Notes: generated from the letters alone by a model not told the origin. DNA of 64,000 nt from an uncultured Clostridia bacterium (GCA_900019385.1 FIZJ01000011.1:150439-214438), one strand, 5' to 3'. Counted from the stretch's first letter, positions 9,092 through 19,076 are shown. Made by a program: numbers and translations.

Positions 9092-9749
9092 AAATGTGCG
9101 CTTGCGTTTCAGTGTTGGTGAACCGGGAAGATTCATCTCGCATCTAGACGTGCTCCGCCTGATGAGCAGAGCGGTGCGCCGGGCAGGGCTTCCCATCGCC
9201 TATTCCCAGGGTTTCAGCCCCACACCTAGACTGGCCTTCGCTTCGTCGCTGCCGGTCGGTGTGACCAGCGCGGCGGAGTATGTCGATCTACAATTGAACA
9301 CTCCCGTGGAATGGGAACAGGTGAAAAACCGGTTGAACGATGTTTTGCCCGACGGGTTCCGGATCCTGGCCGGTGCTGCCCTGCCTGAAAAGTATCCACC
9401 CCTGATGTCTTTGATCACCACCGCCCGGTATCAGATCAAAGTACTGGGGGAGGCGCCTGATCTGGAAAAAAAGACTGCCGATCTCACAGCCAGCGGGCAG
9501 ATTTTGGCATCGGTCAAGCGAAAAAATAAAGAAGAGCAGGTGGACGTTCGCGGCTTGATTGATTCCTTGGCTTATGATCCGCTGCAGCGCCTCATTGAGC
9601 TGCAGTGCGCCAGCGGCGTGCAGGCAAACCTTAGGCCAATGGATCTCCTGCCCCTGTTGGGGCTGGAACTTCGAGATGTTTTGATCCACAGGACGGATCT
9701 GCTGATCAAGGCCGGCGCCGGCAGACTACTGACGCCGTTCGATGTTTAA
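9084..9749 (+). CDS. DUF2344 (TIGR03936) protein, partner of the radical SAM protein
   Basis: The 221-residue product begins with VRLRFSVGEPGRFISHLDVL, the signature of the DUF2344 family, followed by AGLPIAYSQGFSPTPRLAFA. In many genomes it is fused to or follows the TIGR03960 radical SAM protein, which implies a shared but uncharacterised role, perhaps in RNA or ribosome-related modification given the rng and rplU neighbours. TTG 9084 is chosen with GGGCGGTGA upstream; GTG 9075 is also possible. Either start overlaps the preceding stop codon, implying coupled translation. Confidence 0.82.
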   Translation: MSKNVRLRFSVGEPGRFISHLDVLRLMSRAVRRAGLPIAYSQGFSPTPRLAFASSLPVGVTSAAEYVDLQLNTPVEWEQVKNRLNDVLPDGFRILAGAALPEKYPPLMSLITTARYQIKVLGEAPDLEKKTADLTASGQILASVKRKNKEEQVDVRGLIDSLAYDPLQRLIELQCASGVQANLRPMDLLPLLGLELRDVLIHRTDLLIKAGAGRLLTPFDV

Positions 9750-9764
9750 AGGGGAAAAGAACCT

Positions 9765-11201
9765 ATGTTGAGGAAGGTTGTCATATCTTCGTTTTTGAAT
9801 CAAGTGCTGGTTGGTATTGTCGAAAACGGCCGACTGGCGGAGTTTTTCATGGAAAGGGACGAGACCAGCCGAATTGTGGGCAATATTTACAAGGGCAAAG
9901 TTGAAAATGTCCTGCCGGGGATGGCGGCGGCGTTTGTGGATCTGGGGCTGGAGCGGAACGGATTCTTGTATGTCGCCGATCTGCCGGGAGAAAGGGATCG
10001 GCCCATCAATGAACTGGTGAAAAAAGGGCAGGAGATCCTGGTGCAGGTGGCAAAAGAACCGGAAGGCTCGAAAGGCCCCAGGGTCGAGGCGAACATTTCA
10101 CTGCCGGGCCGGTTTATGGTCCTGATGCCCCAAGAGGACACCATCGGTGTTTCCCGCCAGATCCCCGATCCCCAGGAGCGGAGCCGGCTGCGGGAACTGG
10201 CCGGGCAGCTCAAGCCGGAGGGAATGGGTTTGATCGTGAGAACGGCAGCCTGCGGCCGTTCCGCGAAAGAATTGGAAGAAGAGCGGAACAAGCTTGTGAA
10301 ATTGTGGCGGCAGATCGAGAAACAAGGCCGCAAGCGCTCGGCACCGGCCCTGCTCTACCGCGATCACGATCTGATCTACCGCATCATGCGGGACGTTGTC
10401 ACCGACGATACTCAGGCAATTATCGTCGATCAGCCCTGGATCTATGACCGGATCATCGATATCCGCTCCAAACTGCATATTTCGCCGTCGATCAAAGTGG
10501 ATCTGTACCAAGGCGAGGTGGCTTTGTTCGATCAGCTGGGCCTGTCCCGGGATTTGGAGAAAGCTACGCACAAACGGGTTTGGCTGAACAGCGGCGGCTA
10601 TTTGATCATTGATCAGACAGAAGCCCTGGTCAGCATTGACGTCAACACCGGCAGATACACCGGCAGCAAAAACTTGGCGGAAACGGTGCTGCGCACAAAC
10701 CTGGAAGCGGCCCATGAGATTGCCAAGCAGCTCAGGCTGCGGAACATCGGCGGAATTGTGATTATCGATTTCATAGACATGGAGAGCGCTCGTGACCGCC
10801 AGCTGGTCCTGGACGCCCTCACCAAAGCGTTGGCTGCCGATAAAACCAAGAGCCATGTCTTGGGCTTTACCCAGTTGGGTTTGGTGGAAATGACCAGAAA
10901 GAAAGCTAAGACCAGGCTGAGCCATTTACTGGAAACACCCTGCCCCCAGTGCGGCGGCGCCGGAAGTGTTCTGTCCTGCGACACAATCGCCATCAACACT
11001 GCCCAGAAGATTTACTCCACGGCCAGGGAGCCCGGTGTGAAATCGGTTCATGTGTCCTGCCATCCTTTGGTGGCTGCGGTTTTGATCGGCAAGAACCGCG
11101 AGAATCTCAGGTTGATGCGGAAACAGACGGGGAAAAAGATCACCATAACCGGCTGCGAGGAGTTTGAGCTGGATTATGTTGAAATCAGCTGTCAGCGTTG
11201 A
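9765..11201 (+). CDS. rng: Ribonuclease G/E family endoribonuclease
   Basis: Single-strand endoribonuclease for rRNA maturation and mRNA decay. The 478-residue product has an S1 RNA-binding domain at about 35-125 (GNIYKGKVENVLPGM), the 5' sensor and RNase H-like region, and catalytic aspartates at D292 (SIDVNTG) and D335 (VIIDFID). The zinc-link motif C393-P-Q-C396 needed for dimers and tetramers is present. It is the short RNase G-like form without the long degradosome scaffold of RNase E. Its stop codon overlaps the rplU promoter. Confidence 0.95.
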   Translation: MLRKVVISSFLNQVLVGIVENGRLAEFFMERDETSRIVGNIYKGKVENVLPGMAAAFVDLGLERNGFLYVADLPGERDRPINELVKKGQEILVQVAKEPEGSKGPRVEANISLPGRFMVLMPQEDTIGVSRQIPDPQERSRLRELAGQLKPEGMGLIVRTAACGRSAKELEEERNKLVKLWRQIEKQGRKRSAPALLYRDHDLIYRIMRDVVTDDTQAIIVDQPWIYDRIIDIRSKLHISPSIKVDLYQGEVALFDQLGLSRDLEKATHKRVWLNSGGYLIIDQTEALVSIDVNTGRYTGSKNLAETVLRTNLEAAHEIAKQLRLRNIGGIVIIDFIDMESARDRQLVLDALTKALAADKTKSHVLGFTQLGLVEMTRKKAKTRLSHLLETPCPQCGGAGSVLSCDTIAINTAQKIYSTAREPGVKSVHVSCHPLVAAVLIGKNRENLRLMRKQTGKKITITGCEEFELDYVEISCQR

Positions 11202-11226
11202 CAAGTGCACTTTTGGGTGCTAAAAT
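11198..11226 (+). promoter_or_regulatory. Sigma-A-type promoter for rplU-prp-rpmA
   Basis: A perfect -35 TTGACA (11198-11203) and a -10 TAAAAT (11221-11226) are separated by exactly 17 bases. The -35 overlaps the rng stop codon. Transcription would start near 11233, giving a leader of about 95 bases before rplU. Confidence 0.8.
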
Positions 11227-11232
11227 GAATAA

Positions 11233-11327
11233 GCGGGTTTGCATCCGTTGTGAAACCGCGCGGCACAGGCTTTTCTAAACACGGTTGTGTGCCTGGAGCC
11301 GGCGAGTCCGAGCAAGGAGGTGGAGCA
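11233..11327 (+). promoter_or_regulatory. Structured rplU 5' leader (candidate L21 leader)
   Basis: The untranslated leader can form two hairpins: GCGGGTTT with AAACCGC (11233-11259, one bulge) and GGCACA with TGTGCC (11262-11293). Firmicutes rplU operons often carry a conserved L21 leader thought to be bound by the ribosomal protein. Position and hairpins fit, but I could not match the Rfam consensus by eye. The leader ends in the AAGGAGGTGG ribosome site of rplU. Confidence 0.5.
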
Positions 11328-11639
11328 ATGTACGCCGTTATTGAAACAGGCGGGAAGCAGTACAAAGTCGCGGAAGGCGATGCGATTTACGTTGAGAAGT
11401 TAGACGCGCCCGTCGGAGAACAGGTAGTGCTGGATCGAGTGCTTCTGGTGAGCAAGGATGGTGACGTGGTGGTAGGCACACCGACTGTGGCCGACGCCAA
11501 AGTCACAGCCAAGGTAGAGGATCACGGCAAGGGCGAGAAGATCATTGTCCTTAAGTACAAGCCCAAAAAGAACTACCGCAAGAAAACCGGCCACCGCCAG
11601 CCCTTTACCAAGCTGGTTATCGAAAAGATTGAGGCTTAA
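11328..11639 (+). CDS. rplU: 50S ribosomal protein L21
   Basis: Large-subunit protein that binds 23S rRNA. The 103-residue product starts [14 protein letters not shown], diagnostic for L21, and ends in the basic tail [17 protein letters not shown] 11328 follows AAGGAGGTGG. The stop codon overlaps the start of the prp gene (TAATG), so the two are translationally coupled. The order rplU-prp-rpmA is conserved across Firmicutes. Confidence 0.98.
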   Translation: MYAVIETGGKQYKVAEGDAIYVEKLDAPVGEQVVLDRVLLVSKDGDVVVGTPTVADAKVTAKVEDHGKGEKIIVLKYKPKKNYRKKTGHRQPFTKLVIEKIEA

Positions 11640-11971
11640 TGACTAGAATCAGGATTATCAAGGCTGGAGAAGATATCGTTGGTTTTGCTGCCGCAGGCCA
11701 CACAGGCTATGCCCCGCACGGCGAAGATATTGTCTGCGCAGCGGTGTCGGCCCTCACCCAGACAGCGGTGATCGGGCTCCGCGAAGTGCTGGGCGTGGCA
11801 GCGGACGTGGAGATTAAAGACGGATTTTTACAATGCTTTTTACCGCAGGAACTACCGGAACCGCTGAGGCGGCAGAGCCAGTTGATCCTGCAGGTGATGT
11901 GTGCAGGCTTGAGAGCGGTGTTCCAGGAATACGGAGCTAAGTACCTGGAAATTGAGGAGGTGGAACCATGA
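11639..11971 (+). CDS. prp: Prp cysteine protease for L27 N-terminal processing (YsxB family)
   Basis: Prp removes the N-terminal extension of ribosomal protein L27 in Firmicutes, an essential step for ribosome function. The 110-residue product contains the catalytic pair H21 (AGHTGYA) and C33 ([10 protein letters not shown]), matching the spacing described for the staphylococcal enzyme. It lies between rplU and rpmA with overlapping start and stop codons on both sides. The L27 encoded next does carry a cleavable extension, so enzyme and substrate agree. Confidence 0.93.
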   Translation: MTRIRIIKAGEDIVGFAAAGHTGYAPHGEDIVCAAVSALTQTAVIGLREVLGVAADVEIKDGFLQCFLPQELPEPLRRQSQLILQVMCAGLRAVFQEYGAKYLEIEEVEP

Positions 11972-12261
11972 GAATCAATCTGCAGCTGTTTGCCCAGAAG
12001 AAAGGCGCGGGCAGCACCAAAAACGGCCGTGATTCGATTGCCAAGCGGCTGGGTGTCAAGAGTCACGATGGACAATATGTCAGTGCCGGCAGTATCATTG
12101 TCAGGCAGCGCGGCACCAAGATCAGGCCGGGCCTGAATGTGGGCATTGGCAAGGACGATACACTGTTCGCCAAGATAGACGGGTACGTTTCTTTTGAACG
12201 GAGCGGCAAATTCCACAAGCGGGTAAGTGTCCGGCCGGAAAAGGAAACCGTTACAGCGTGA
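11968..12261 (+). CDS. rpmA: 50S ribosomal protein L27 with Prp-cleavable N-terminal extension
   Basis: Large-subunit protein whose N-terminus reaches the peptidyl transferase centre. The mature body [13 protein letters not shown] is canonical. It is preceded by [10 protein letters not shown], the kind of short hydrophobic extension that Prp cuts; by comparison with the staphylococcal protein the cut is expected after A9. ATG 11968 overlaps the prp stop by four bases. A terminator follows at 12272. Confidence 0.97.
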   Translation: MRINLQLFAQKKGAGSTKNGRDSIAKRLGVKSHDGQYVSAGSIIVRQRGTKIRPGLNVGIGKDDTLFAKIDGYVSFERSGKFHKRVSVRPEKETVTA

Positions 12262-12271
12262 GCGAAAGGCC

Positions 12272-12306
12272 AAACCCTTTTGTACAGAAGTGCAAGAGGG
12301 TTTTTT
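12272..12306 (+). terminator. Intrinsic terminator after rpmA
   Basis: Stem AAACCCTTTT with AAGAGGGTTT (one G-T pair) and a 12-base loop, followed by a run of six T. It ends the rplU-prp-rpmA transcript before obgE. Confidence 0.85.
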
Positions 12307-12365
12307 CATGATTTGCCGGAAAACCTATGTGTTGACGGCATATTTGGGGAACGACGGAGTGATGA

Positions 12366-13661
<1,296 letters not shown>

Positions 13662-13692
13662 GGTGTGACAGGTCACCGTCCCCTGTCACACC
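13662..13692. repeat. Dispersed palindromic repeat, copy 1
   Basis: Perfect 11-base arms GGTGTGACAGG (13662-13672) and CCTGTCACACC (13682-13692) flank a 9-base loop. A 25-base core (13665-13689) is identical to 30925-30949. Both copies lie between convergent genes. It starts on the base after the obgE stop and may act as a two-way transcript end, although it has no T run. Confidence 0.75.
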
Positions 13693-13700
13693 CCGTCACA

Positions 13701-15065
13701 TCACACATCAATGATGTCTGCTTTCGTAAGACGGGGCACTACTGCTGTTAAGTCTGGAGCTGCCGCCAGGCAGCCGTATTTTCGCACAATAGGCTTGATG
13801 GCGGTGAGGAATGGGGCGTCTCTGCCAGCTGTGTTGATGATCAGTCGTCCGTTGTAGATGCGGGCGGCTTTTTCAATTACTTCCGGATTGGAACTGCTGA
13901 TCATCAGGGGGAGTTTGACGATACCCTGTATCGCTTTGACAACGTCGACCACAGCCGCTTTCTCATCGATTCCAGGCACGGCCACATTCACATCCAGGAT
14001 GGCAGCGCCATCGTCTTGCTGGTCGAGGGCTTCCTGGATCAGGCAATCGAGATCGCCACGGCACAGGGCGTCCGCCAACTGCTGGTCGGTTCCAGGATGG
14101 ATCCGGCCGCAAAGGAGTGTGGCCTCGTCCTCGAAAGTGACGGTTGTTCTGCCGGAGCTTGCCATCTGCAGCCGGGGAACTGTGATCGACACCGATTTGG
14201 TACCGGCCAGTGCATGCTTCAATGCTTCGATGTGGGCTGGGGTAGTGCCGCAGCAGCCGCCCAAAATCCGCGCTCCCTTGGCGGCCATGCCGCACCCATA
14301 GGCGGCGAATTCAGCGGGCATAACGGGAAAAACCGTTTCGTTCCCAAGCAATTGGGGTAAACCTGCATTAGGCTGGACCATGATCGGGACTTGAGCGTAC
14401 CTGAGCATGGCTTCCATCAGCGGCGCAACCTCTTCAGGGCCCAGAGAACAGTTGATCCCCAAAGCATCGACGCCGAGGCTCTGCAGCACATTGACCACAG
14501 TCATGGGATCGGCGCCGGTTAGGGTGCGGCCGTTCGCTTGGAAGGTCATGGTGCAGAACACGGGCAGATCCGTGTTTTCCCGGGCGGCGAGGACAGCGGC
14601 CTTCGCCTCGTAAAGATCAGACATCGTTTCAACCAGGACCAGATCGGCACCGGCAGCGGCGCCGGCGCGGATCTGTTCCGCAAATGCTTCATACGCCGTC
14701 TCAAAGCTCAGCGTCCCGTATGGCTCCATCAGCTGCCCCAGCGGGCCCACATCCAGGGCCACCAGCCGATCCGCCGCCGCCTTCCGGGCGATCTCCACCG
14801 CCGCTTTGATCACAGCGGCCAAGTCCAGCCCTGATCCGGCCAGTTTGAAGCGGTTGGCGCTGAAAGTGTTGGTGGTGACAGCCTGAGCTCCAGCCTCGAC
14901 ATATGCCCGGTGGATTCCGGCAATGACTTCAGGCCTTTCCAAGTTGTACTTCTCCGCCAGATCTCCACCTTTCAAGCCCAGACCCTGCAGCATTGTCCCC
15001 ATGGCACCGTCGAAGATCAGGAGCTGTTCGCATAAAAGCCGTTCAAGTTTTCCTCTGCCGTTCAT
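13701..15065 (-). CDS. Shortened homocysteine S-methyltransferase-like protein with eroded pterin domain
   Basis: Residues 10-290 form a homocysteine S-methyltransferase domain with the three zinc cysteines C206 (GINCSLGP), C271 and C272 (GGCCGTTPAHI), so homocysteine binding looks intact. Residues 315-454 match only the first half of a methionine synthase pterin-binding domain. Expected residues there are changed: the usual RIN/PTG is R-I-H-P-G-T (321-326), and the Asp of the IDSSNP motif is S390. No B12 domain follows and the chain ends at 454, against 550 to 800 or more in MetH relatives. It may use a methyl donor other than methyl-folate, or be decaying. The start has AAAGGA upstream. Confidence 0.75.
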   Translation of the reverse strand: MNGRGKLERLLCEQLLIFDGAMGTMLQGLGLKGGDLAEKYNLERPEVIAGIHRAYVEAGAQAVTTNTFSANRFKLAGSGLDLAAVIKAAVEIARKAAADRLVALDVGPLGQLMEPYGTLSFETAYEAFAEQIRAGAAAGADLVLVETMSDLYEAKAAVLAARENTDLPVFCTMTFQANGRTLTGADPMTVVNVLQSLGVDALGINCSLGPEEVAPLMEAMLRYAQVPIMVQPNAGLPQLLGNETVFPVMPAEFAAYGCGMAAKGARILGGCCGTTPAHIEALKHALAGTKSVSITVPRLQMASSGRTTVTFEDEATLLCGRIHPGTDQQLADALCRGDLDCLIQEALDQQDDGAAILDVNVAVPGIDEKAAVVDVVKAIQGIVKLPLMISSSNPEVIEKAARIYNGRLIINTAGRDAPFLTAIKPIVRKYGCLAAAPDLTAVVPRLTKADIIDV

Positions 15066-15106
15066 ACTCTCTGCCGTCCTTTCCGCTGCGGCACACTACA
15101 TGCCGC

Positions 15107-15124
15107 GGCTGGCCGCGGCCAGCC
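15107..15124. repeat. Perfect 18-bp palindrome in the leader of the homocysteine methyltransferase-like gene
   Basis: GGCTGGCCGCGGCCAGCC is fully self-complementary. It lies between the candidate promoter and the start codon of the minus-strand gene, so it could be an operator or a strong RNA hairpin. No T run follows. Confidence 0.5.
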
Positions 15125-15165
15125 AATAGGCCTGCCGAATCTCTGCCGCCAGCCTAGATGCTAAT

Positions 15166-15194
15166 ATAGTACACATTTTATGCCGCAAAAGCAA
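15166..15194 (-). promoter_or_regulatory. Candidate promoter for the homocysteine methyltransferase-like gene
   Basis: On the minus strand TTGCTT (15194-15189) and TACTAT (15171-15166) are 17 bases apart. The -35 is a weak match (three of six), so this is tentative. The rest of the 238-base gap 15066-15303 holds the palindrome at 15107 and the hairpin at 15223; I found no known riboswitch consensus. Confidence 0.4.
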
Positions 15195-15222
15195 GGAGAG
15201 GGTCCTTCGCCTGAAAGATCAG

Positions 15223-15250
15223 GAGCCGGCAGGAAATTGCCGGTTCTTTC
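15223..15250 (+). promoter_or_regulatory. Hairpin in the xylA upstream region
   Basis: GAGCCGGCA (15223-15231) pairs with TGCCGGTTC (15238-15246) over nine positions with one G-T pair and a 6-base loop, followed by only three T. It could be a weak terminator or attenuator between the divergent genes. Its role is not clear. Confidence 0.35.
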
Positions 15251-15303
15251 CAGAACAAATAGATGAAATTATCAAAGAAAAAATCAAAGAAAGGTGGTTG
15301 AAT

Positions 15304-16623
15304 ATGAGCGAGGTTTTCAAAGGTATAAATCGGATCCAGTACGAAGGTCCGGAGTCAAAGAATCCAATGGCCTATAAACACTATAATCCAGCCGAGATGG
15401 TCGGCGATCGGACCATGGCTGACCACCTGCGGTTCGCGGTGGCGTACTGGCACACGTTCACCGGCAAAGGCGTGGATCCCTTCGGCGCGGCCACCATGTT
15501 CCGCCCCTGGGATCAGCCGAGCAATCCGCTGGATCAGGCTAAAGAGCGGATGATCGCGGCCTTTGAGTTCATGAGCAAGCTCGGTGTCAAGTATTTCTGC
15601 TTCCATGACCGGGACATCGCCCCGGAAGGAGCGACCTTAAGGGAAACCAACAAGAATCTTGATGTGATTGTCGACCTGGCCAAGCAGCTGATGAAAGATA
15701 CCGGCATCAAGCTTTTGTGGGGCACCGCCAATCTATTCGGCCATCCCCGCTTTGTCCACGGCGCCGCCACTTCGTGCAACGCCGATGTGTTCGCCTATGC
15801 GGCGGCCCAAGTCAAGAAAGCCCTGGAGATCACCAAAGAGCTCGGGGGAGAAAACTATGTATTCTGGGGCGGCCGGGAAGGCTATGAGACTTTGCTCAAC
15901 ACCAACATGCAGCTCGAGCTGGACAACTTCGCCCGCTTCCTGCACATGGCGGTGGATTACGCCAAGGAAATCGGATTTACCGGCCAGTTCCTGATCGAGC
16001 CGAAGCCAAAGGAGCCAACCAAGCATCAGTACGATTTTGACGCCGCCACAGTCCACGGGTTCCTTTTGAAATACGGCTTGGATAAACACTTCAAGCTGAA
16101 TATCGAAGCTAACCATGCTACTCTGGCCGGCCACACCTTCCAGCATGAACTGCACTATGCACGGATCAACGGGCTTCTGGGCAGTGTCGACGCCAATCAG
16201 GGCGACCTGCTGCTCGGTTGGGATACGGATCAGATGCCGACAGACATCTACACAACCACCCTGGCTATGTACGAGATCCTGAAAAACGGCGGCCTTGCGC
16301 CCGGCGGGCTGAACTTCGACTGCAAAGTCCGGAGAGGCTCCTTCGAACTCGAGGATCTGTTCATCGGCCATATTGTCGGTTTTGATGCCTTTGCCTATGG
16401 CCTCAAAGTCGCCTACAAACTTCTGCAGTCGGGTGAGCTGGAGCAGTTTGTGGAGGAACGCTATGCCAGCTACACCAAGGGCATCGGTAAAGAGATAGTG
16501 GACGGAACAGCCGACTTCAAGAAATTGGAAGCCTATGCGCTTGATCTGCCTGAAATTACCAATAAGTCAGGGCGCCAGGAAGTGCTTGAATCAATCATCA
16601 ACCGTTACATGCTTCAGGGCTGA
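15304..16623 (+). CDS. xylA: Xylose isomerase
   Basis: Metal-dependent interconversion of D-xylose and D-xylulose, also acting on glucose and fructose. The 439-residue product is the longer class II form, with H101 and D104 in [12 protein letters not shown] as the catalytic pair and the metal-binding segments [10 protein letters not shown] and [15 protein letters not shown] 15304 has AAGGTGG at 15291-15297; an in-frame TTG lies two codons earlier. No xylulokinase, regulator or transporter gene is adjacent, so pathway partners must be elsewhere. Confidence 0.96.
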   Translation: MSEVFKGINRIQYEGPESKNPMAYKHYNPAEMVGDRTMADHLRFAVAYWHTFTGKGVDPFGAATMFRPWDQPSNPLDQAKERMIAAFEFMSKLGVKYFCFHDRDIAPEGATLRETNKNLDVIVDLAKQLMKDTGIKLLWGTANLFGHPRFVHGAATSCNADVFAYAAAQVKKALEITKELGGENYVFWGGREGYETLLNTNMQLELDNFARFLHMAVDYAKEIGFTGQFLIEPKPKEPTKHQYDFDAATVHGFLLKYGLDKHFKLNIEANHATLAGHTFQHELHYARINGLLGSVDANQGDLLLGWDTDQMPTDIYTTTLAMYEILKNGGLAPGGLNFDCKVRRGSFELEDLFIGHIVGFDAFAYGLKVAYKLLQSGELEQFVEERYASYTKGIGKEIVDGTADFKKLEAYALDLPEITNKSGRQEVLESIINRYMLQG

Positions 16624-16682
16624 CTAATCTCCATCCTGACAGGAACCGGCTAGTCTGTGCAGAATATATAACGTAAGGCTTG

Positions 16683-16724
16683 GAACCCACCGAGCCGGAG
16701 CCCTTGGTGGGTTCGGCCTATTAA
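16683..16724 (+). terminator. Probable terminator between xylA and nadD
   Basis: A perfect 9-bp stem, GAACCCACC (16683-16691) with GGTGGGTTC (16706-16714), and a 14-base loop. The downstream tract is only weakly T-rich, so termination may be partial. Confidence 0.5.
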
Positions 16725-16743
16725 TTTCCAGAACGGAGCGGCC

Positions 16744-17409
16744 ATGATTACACAGTCCAAGCTTTGCAGAATTGGGGTTATGGGCGGTACATTCGACCCG
16801 ATTCACTATGGGCACCTGGTGACCGCGGAAGTGGTCCGCGGCGAGTTTGACATTGACCTGGTGCTTTTCGTGCCGTCGGGCCTGCCGCCGCACAAAGATC
16901 CGCGCCTGGTCAGCCCCAAGGAGCACCGTTACCTGATGACGGTGTTCGCTACTCTGACCAACCCATACTTCGAAGTGTCCCGGGTAGACATTGATCGGGA
17001 AGGGGAAACCTATACCATCGACACACTCCGGGACTTGAGAAAGCTGTATGGGGACGAGGTTGAACTCTATTTTATCACAGGAGCCGACGCCATCGCCGAA
17101 ATCTGTGAATGGAAAGACGCGGCGGAGCTGGTGAAGCTGGCGGAGTTTGTCGCCGCAACCCGTCCGGGCTATCAGTTTGATCAGAGGATCCCGGAATGGT
17201 TTGAACAGCAAGGAAGCCAGCTGCATTTGCTGCAGGTGCCGGCTATGGCCATATCCTCAACAGATATCCGCAGGCGTGTCGAGGAGCAGAAATCGATCCG
17301 CTATTTTGTGCCTGAGGCTGTCGAGCACTACATCCGCAAGAACTGCCTGTACATGCCGAAACACACCCACACTAACGATGCAGGCAGCGAAGTTTTTAGG
17401 TGCAGATAG
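16744..17409 (+). CDS. nadD: Nicotinate-nucleotide adenylyltransferase
   Basis: Converts nicotinate mononucleotide and ATP to deamido-NAD in NAD synthesis. The 221-residue product has the nucleotidyltransferase motif GGTFDPIHYGHL near the N-terminus and the second motif SSTDIRRRV near residue 177. ATG 16744 follows a GGAGCGG. In many Firmicutes nadD is followed by yqeK (HD hydrolase), but here the LCP gene comes next and yqeK is absent. Confidence 0.95.
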   Translation: MITQSKLCRIGVMGGTFDPIHYGHLVTAEVVRGEFDIDLVLFVPSGLPPHKDPRLVSPKEHRYLMTVFATLTNPYFEVSRVDIDREGETYTIDTLRDLRKLYGDEVELYFITGADAIAEICEWKDAAELVKLAEFVAATRPGYQFDQRIPEWFEQQGSQLHLLQVPAMAISSTDIRRRVEEQKSIRYFVPEAVEHYIRKNCLYMPKHTHTNDAGSEVFRCR

Positions 17410-17429
17410 GAGATACGGGGGGTTAAAGG

Positions 17430-18698
17430 GTGCTTAGTCCCGAAGAAATCGCCAGAAAGCAGCAAGAACTCGAAGCAAAGCGGGCCTGGAAAAAGAGGCG
17501 GAAGCACAAGACAATCATCTCCACCATATTCTTGTGCCTGATTGGCATATGCCTGCTCTTCGGCTCGGCCTATTTTAGCTACCAGCGCGGGCTGGCTGGC
17601 AGACGCATTTCCGATCCTTACGGAGTGATCTCCTGGGAGACCCCGGAGTATCAGCGCACTCATATTTTGTTTCTCGGCACCGACAGCTCCGAGCAGGCGC
17701 CTTCCAGAACCGACACCATTCTCCTGGCGGCTCTCGATCCAAACACAGGCCACGCGGGGGTTATCTCCATTCCGAGAGACACCCGCGTTTATGTTCCTGA
17801 GCGGGAGCGCTGGGACCGGATTAACGCTGTCCATGTCTACGGTGGGCCGGAATTGACTGTCAAGACAGTCTCGGAGTTACTCGGCGTGCGGATTGATTAT
17901 TACATCGAAACCGACTTTGCCGGTTTCAGCAAGATCATCGACACGCTGGGCGGAGTGGAGATCGACGTGGAAAAAGACATGCAGTACACTGACGTTGCCG
18001 GTGGCTTGTACATCGATATCAAGGCCGGCCGGCAGGTTTTGGACGGGGAGACGGCACTGGAATATGTCCGCTACCGCGACCACTTGGGCGATGTGGCCTT
18101 GGTGAATCCAAACTATGAAGTCTACGGCGGCCGGGTGGAAAGGCAGCGAAAGTTCATCCTGGCAGTGATCAAAGAAATCCTGCAGCCCAGCACCATTTTC
18201 AAGCTCCCCAAACTTCTGAGCCAGATATGGGACGCGGTGGACACAAACGTCCCGTGGTCAACCGCCTTGAAACTTGCGTTTGCAGCTGAGCGTTTCACTG
18301 TGGACAAGGTGCAGACGGCCATTGTTCCCGGGAATTCAGAACAGATTGGCGGCGCCTGGTATTGGATAGCCGATGCCGAGCGGACCAAACAGGTGGTGGA
18401 TTGGATTATTCACGGGGCGCCCATGCCGTTGACCGCCGAGGTGTTGAACGGTTCAGGTGTCCAGGGTATCGCCGCTGCCGCCGCCGAGTTTGTGCGCAGC
18501 CACAATGTTGATGTCAAGCGGATCGGCAATGCGGAGCACTTCAACTACCCTGTTTCCGAAATCAGAGTGAACTCCCAAGCCGAGGCCGACCGCGTGGCCG
18601 AGCTGGCGCAGTTCTTGCAGGCGGAAGTGCTGATTGATCCCTTCAGAGACCAGACCTTTGATATGACGATCATTGTCGGAAAAAACTTCTCCAAATAG
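17430..18698 (+). CDS. LytR-CpsA-Psr family cell-wall glycopolymer ligase with LytR_C domain
   Basis: Transfers teichoic acid-like or capsular polymers from undecaprenyl carriers to peptidoglycan. The 422-residue product has a basic cytoplasmic head (1-30), one membrane anchor (about 31-50), an extracellular LCP domain (about 75-300) with SRTDTILLAALDP, ISIPRDTRVYVP and ALEYVRYRD, and a C-terminal LytR_C domain (about 330-420). GTG 17430 follows GGGGGGT. Its place between nadD and rsfS is typical of Clostridia. Confidence 0.92.
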   Translation: MLSPEEIARKQQELEAKRAWKKRRKHKTIISTIFLCLIGICLLFGSAYFSYQRGLAGRRISDPYGVISWETPEYQRTHILFLGTDSSEQAPSRTDTILLAALDPNTGHAGVISIPRDTRVYVPERERWDRINAVHVYGGPELTVKTVSELLGVRIDYYIETDFAGFSKIIDTLGGVEIDVEKDMQYTDVAGGLYIDIKAGRQVLDGETALEYVRYRDHLGDVALVNPNYEVYGGRVERQRKFILAVIKEILQPSTIFKLPKLLSQIWDAVDTNVPWSTALKLAFAAERFTVDKVQTAIVPGNSEQIGGAWYWIADAERTKQVVDWIIHGAPMPLTAEVLNGSGVQGIAAAAAEFVRSHNVDVKRIGNAEHFNYPVSEIRVNSQAEADRVAELAQFLQAEVLIDPFRDQTFDMTIIVGKNFSK

Positions 18699-18710
18699 GG
18701 AGGCGGTTGT

Positions 18711-19076
18711 TTGAGCAAACTCTCTGGCAAAGAGATGGCCGTAGCCATAGCCCAGGCGATGGACGACAAGAAGGCCGACGATGTACAGATTCTGCGCATG
18801 AGCGAGATGATGGTGGAGACCGATTATTTTGTAATCTGCAGTTGTGTGTCTTTCCCGCAGATGCAGGCCATAACCCAGTCTGTCCGGGAAAGGATGGATC
18901 AGCACGGTGTGCCCTTGTGTAGGCAGGAGGGGCGGGACAACAACCACTGGATTCTGCTGGACTACGGTGAAGCTGTGGCGCATATCTTTTTGGAATCGGA
19001 ACGCAGGTACTACAATCTGGAGAAGCTGTGGGCCGACGCAGAAAGGGTGCCGTTCAAAGAAGGAGCCGAGGCATGA
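18711..19076 (+). CDS. rsfS: Ribosomal silencing factor RsfS
   Basis: Binds L14 and blocks subunit joining when nutrients run low. The 121-residue product has the family pattern DDKKADDVQILRM, TDYFVICSC and DYGEAVAHIFLESERRYYNLEKLW. TTG 18711 is served by GGGAGGCGG directly upstream. Its stop codon overlaps the start of the methyltransferase gene. Confidence 0.95.
   Translation: MSKLSGKEMAVAIAQAMDDKKADDVQILRMSEMMVETDYFVICSCVSFPQMQAITQSVRERMDQHGVPLCRQEGRDNNHWILLDYGEAVAHIFLESERRYYNLEKLWADAERVPFKEGAEA

Noticed and set aside
15066..15303. SAM or cobalamin riboswitch upstream of the homocysteine methyltransferase-like gene
   Set aside because: I looked on both strands for conserved riboswitch core motifs and found none; the minus-strand leader after the candidate promoter is only about 100 bases.
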